Source of the DNA: Bacteroidaceae bacterium
Lineage (GTDB): Bacteria; Bacteroidota; Bacteroidia; Bacteroidales; Bacteroidaceae
Direction: 5' to 3'
Length of the DNA: 64,000 nucleotides
Assembly: GCA_024683455.1 (NCBI GenBank)
Contig: JAIKYE010000090.1
Span: forward strand, 62,001 to 126,000
Shown here: piece after piece, positions 62,776 through 64,000 of the stretch
Layout: every line of letters begins with the position of its first letter
How positions within the stretch are numbered: the stretch's first letter is position 1
Program-made: the position numbers and the translations under genes
The notes under the pieces: model-generated
Database searches by the model: none
What the model was told of the DNA's origin: nothing
Seen by the model: only the letters and a program-made list of their open reading frames with translations

Positions 62776-64000
62776 TTAACCTTTAATAGCAGCTACGCCG
62801 GGAAGAACCTTACCCTCGATAGCTTCAAGCAGTGCGCCACCGCCTGTAGAGATGTAAGAAACCTTGTCGGTCAAACCAAACTTGGTGCAGCAAGCAACAG
62901 AGTCACCACCACCAATGAGAGAGAATGCACCCTCAGCAGTAGCCTCGGCAACAGCATCACCTACAGCACGTGAACCAGCGCAGAAGTCATCGCACTCGAA
63001 GCATCCAGCAGGACCGTTCCAAAGAATAGTCTTGGCGCCCTTGATAGCAGCAGCAAACTTAGCGCGGCTGATAGGACCTGCATCCAGACCCTCGAACTCT
63101 GCGGGAATCTCAGTTGACTTGAATGTTTCAATCTTAGCACCTGGTTTAACTGAGAATGTAGAGAAATCATAGTCTGTGCAGCATACGCTATCTTCACCAA
63201 GGATAAGCTCAACACCATTCTCCTTAGCCATCTTCTCAACGTTCAGGGCTACGTCTAATTTGTCGAGCTCAACAATAGACTGACCAATCTCGCCACCGTG
63301 AGCCTTAGAGAATGTATATGTCATACCACCGCAGAGAATCAATTTGTCAACCTTGCCTAACAGGTTCTCGATAATACCAATCTTAGATGATACTTTAGAA
63401 CCACCCATGATAGCAACGAAGGGACGCTTGATGTTAGAAAGAACGTTGTCAACGGCCTGTACTTCCTTCTCCATGAGGTAACCTAACATCTTGTTGTCTG
63501 CGTCAAAGTAATCTGCAATAACAGCTGTAGATGCATGCTTGCGGTGTGCTGTACCGAAAGCATCCATTACGTAGCAGTCTGCATAGCTGGCAAGAGTCTT
63601 GGCGAAGTCTTTCTGACGGCCCTTCATCTCTTCCTTGGCAGCCTTGTAAGCAGGATCTTCCTTGTCGATACCTACGGGCTTACCTTCTTCCTCGGGATAG
63701 TAACGCAGGTTCTCCAGCAAAAGCACCTCACCCATTTTCAGGTTGGCTGCAGCATCTGCGGCTTTGGCGCAATCTGGAGCAAATTTAACTTCGGGAACAC
63801 CAAGAGCCTTGGCAACAGCATCCTTAATCTGGCCCAGAGAAAGCTCAGGCTTAACCTTGCCCTTGGGCTTACCCATGTGGCTCATGATGATAAGTGCACC
63901 ACCACCTTCGAGAATATGCTTAAGTGTAGGAACTGCACCGCGGATACGGGTATCATCTGTAATAACTCCCTCTTTCAAGGGTACATTGAAATCAACACGA
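62776..64000 (-). CDS. pgk: Phosphoglycerate kinase, N-terminus outside the window
   Basis: A glycolytic enzyme, transferring phosphate from 1,3-bisphosphoglycerate to ADP. About 408 residues are visible; the frame is open at the right edge, beginning [11 protein letters not shown], so only about 20 N-terminal residues are missing. Motifs: [47 protein letters not shown] (GPxGxFE) and [16 protein letters not shown]. Codon use looks more biased than in neighbours, as expected for a highly expressed gene. Two envelope/unknown genes follow on the same strand at short spacing without an obvious terminator. Confidence 0.97.
   Translation of the reverse strand, partial: RVDFNVPLKEGVITDDTRIRGAVPTLKHILEGGGALIIMSHMGKPKGKVKPELSLGQIKDAVAKALGVPEVKFAPDCAKAADAAANLKMGEVLLLENLRYYPEEEGKPVGIDKEDPAYKAAKEEMKGRQKDFAKTLASYADCYVMDAFGTAHRKHASTAVIADYFDADNKMLGYLMEKEVQAVDNVLSNIKRPFVAIMGGSKVSSKIGIIENLLGKVDKLILCGGMTYTFSKAHGGEIGQSIVELDKLDVALNVEKMAKENGVELILGEDSVCCTDYDFSTFSVKPGAKIETFKSTEIPAEFEGLDAGPISRAKFAAAIKGAKTILWNGPAGCFECDDFCAGSRAVGDAVAEATAEGAFSLIGGGDSVACCTKFGLTDKVSYISTGGGALLEAIEGKVLPGVAAIKG

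Overview
The window looks like a chromosomal segment of a Bacteroidales bacterium, most likely Prevotella or a close relative. The reasons are: promoters of the Bacteroidota type (TTTG, about 19 bp, TAnnTTTG) in front of many genes; almost no Shine-Dalgarno sequences; the mutY/ssb/gldE neighbourhood; a tryptophan operon in the order trpB-E-G-D-C-F-A; a serine palmitoyltransferase-like enzyme; a large Porin_10-type outer membrane protein; and several families largely confined to this phylum (DUF4301, DUF4468, HU-CCDC81/SPOR). No phage, transposon, CRISPR array or rRNA was seen. Most of the DNA is core metabolism and envelope biology.

Layout, left to right. 1-7.5 kb: 5' part of ribonuclease G and a tiny basic ribosomal-type protein on the minus strand, then mutY, a large secreted CotH-kinase protein, ssb and gldE. 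7.5-14.6 kb: the complete minus-strand trp operon and a small secreted protein. 14.7-17.4 kb: NhaD-type antiporter and a DbpA-like helicase. 17.5-22.5 kb: a sphingolipid-type oxoamine synthase divergent from a lipid kinase, a structured RNA candidate (about 20.06-20.37 kb), and a RelA-type protein. 22.6-27.4 kb: DUF4301, fhs and a Wzx-like flippase in one run. 27.4-27.7 kb: tRNA-Cys and tRNA-Pro. 27.9-31.75 kb: serC, serA, DUF1015 and a YigZ/IMPACT protein.

31.75-35.07 kb (minus strand): HAD phosphatase, zinc-ribbon/FHA protein, HU-like/SPOR membrane protein, a Skp/OmpH-type lipoprotein and a small membrane protein. 35.1-41.1 kb: pepD, beta-helix lipoprotein, rlmH, nadC and a C69 peptidase in a tightly packed plus-strand run. 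41.2-43.8 kb: YjjG-type nucleotidase, Gfo/Idh oxidoreductase and a membrane protein. 43.75-51.8 kb (minus strand): TolC, MacA, ABC ATPase, MacB permease and a LytTR-only regulator, followed without an obvious terminator by DUF4468, a small membrane protein and the porin. 52.0-64 kb: ribE, ligA, dapA, an MFS carrier, a 22-bp tandem repeat, a GH16 glucanase, a MaoC hydratase, a secreted phospholipase-D-like protein, a TPR protein, an orphan solute-binding lipoprotein and pgk, which runs off the window.

The items most worth a second look are the structured RNA beside relA, the identical unusual promoter elements facing each other between the sphingolipid synthase and the lipid kinase, the HU/SPOR plus FHA cluster with a probable leaderless GTG start, the 22-bp tandem repeat at 56.96-57.02 kb, and the orphan solute-binding lipoprotein/TPR pair behind pgk. 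No wholly new multi-gene defence or metabolic system could be supported from the sequence.
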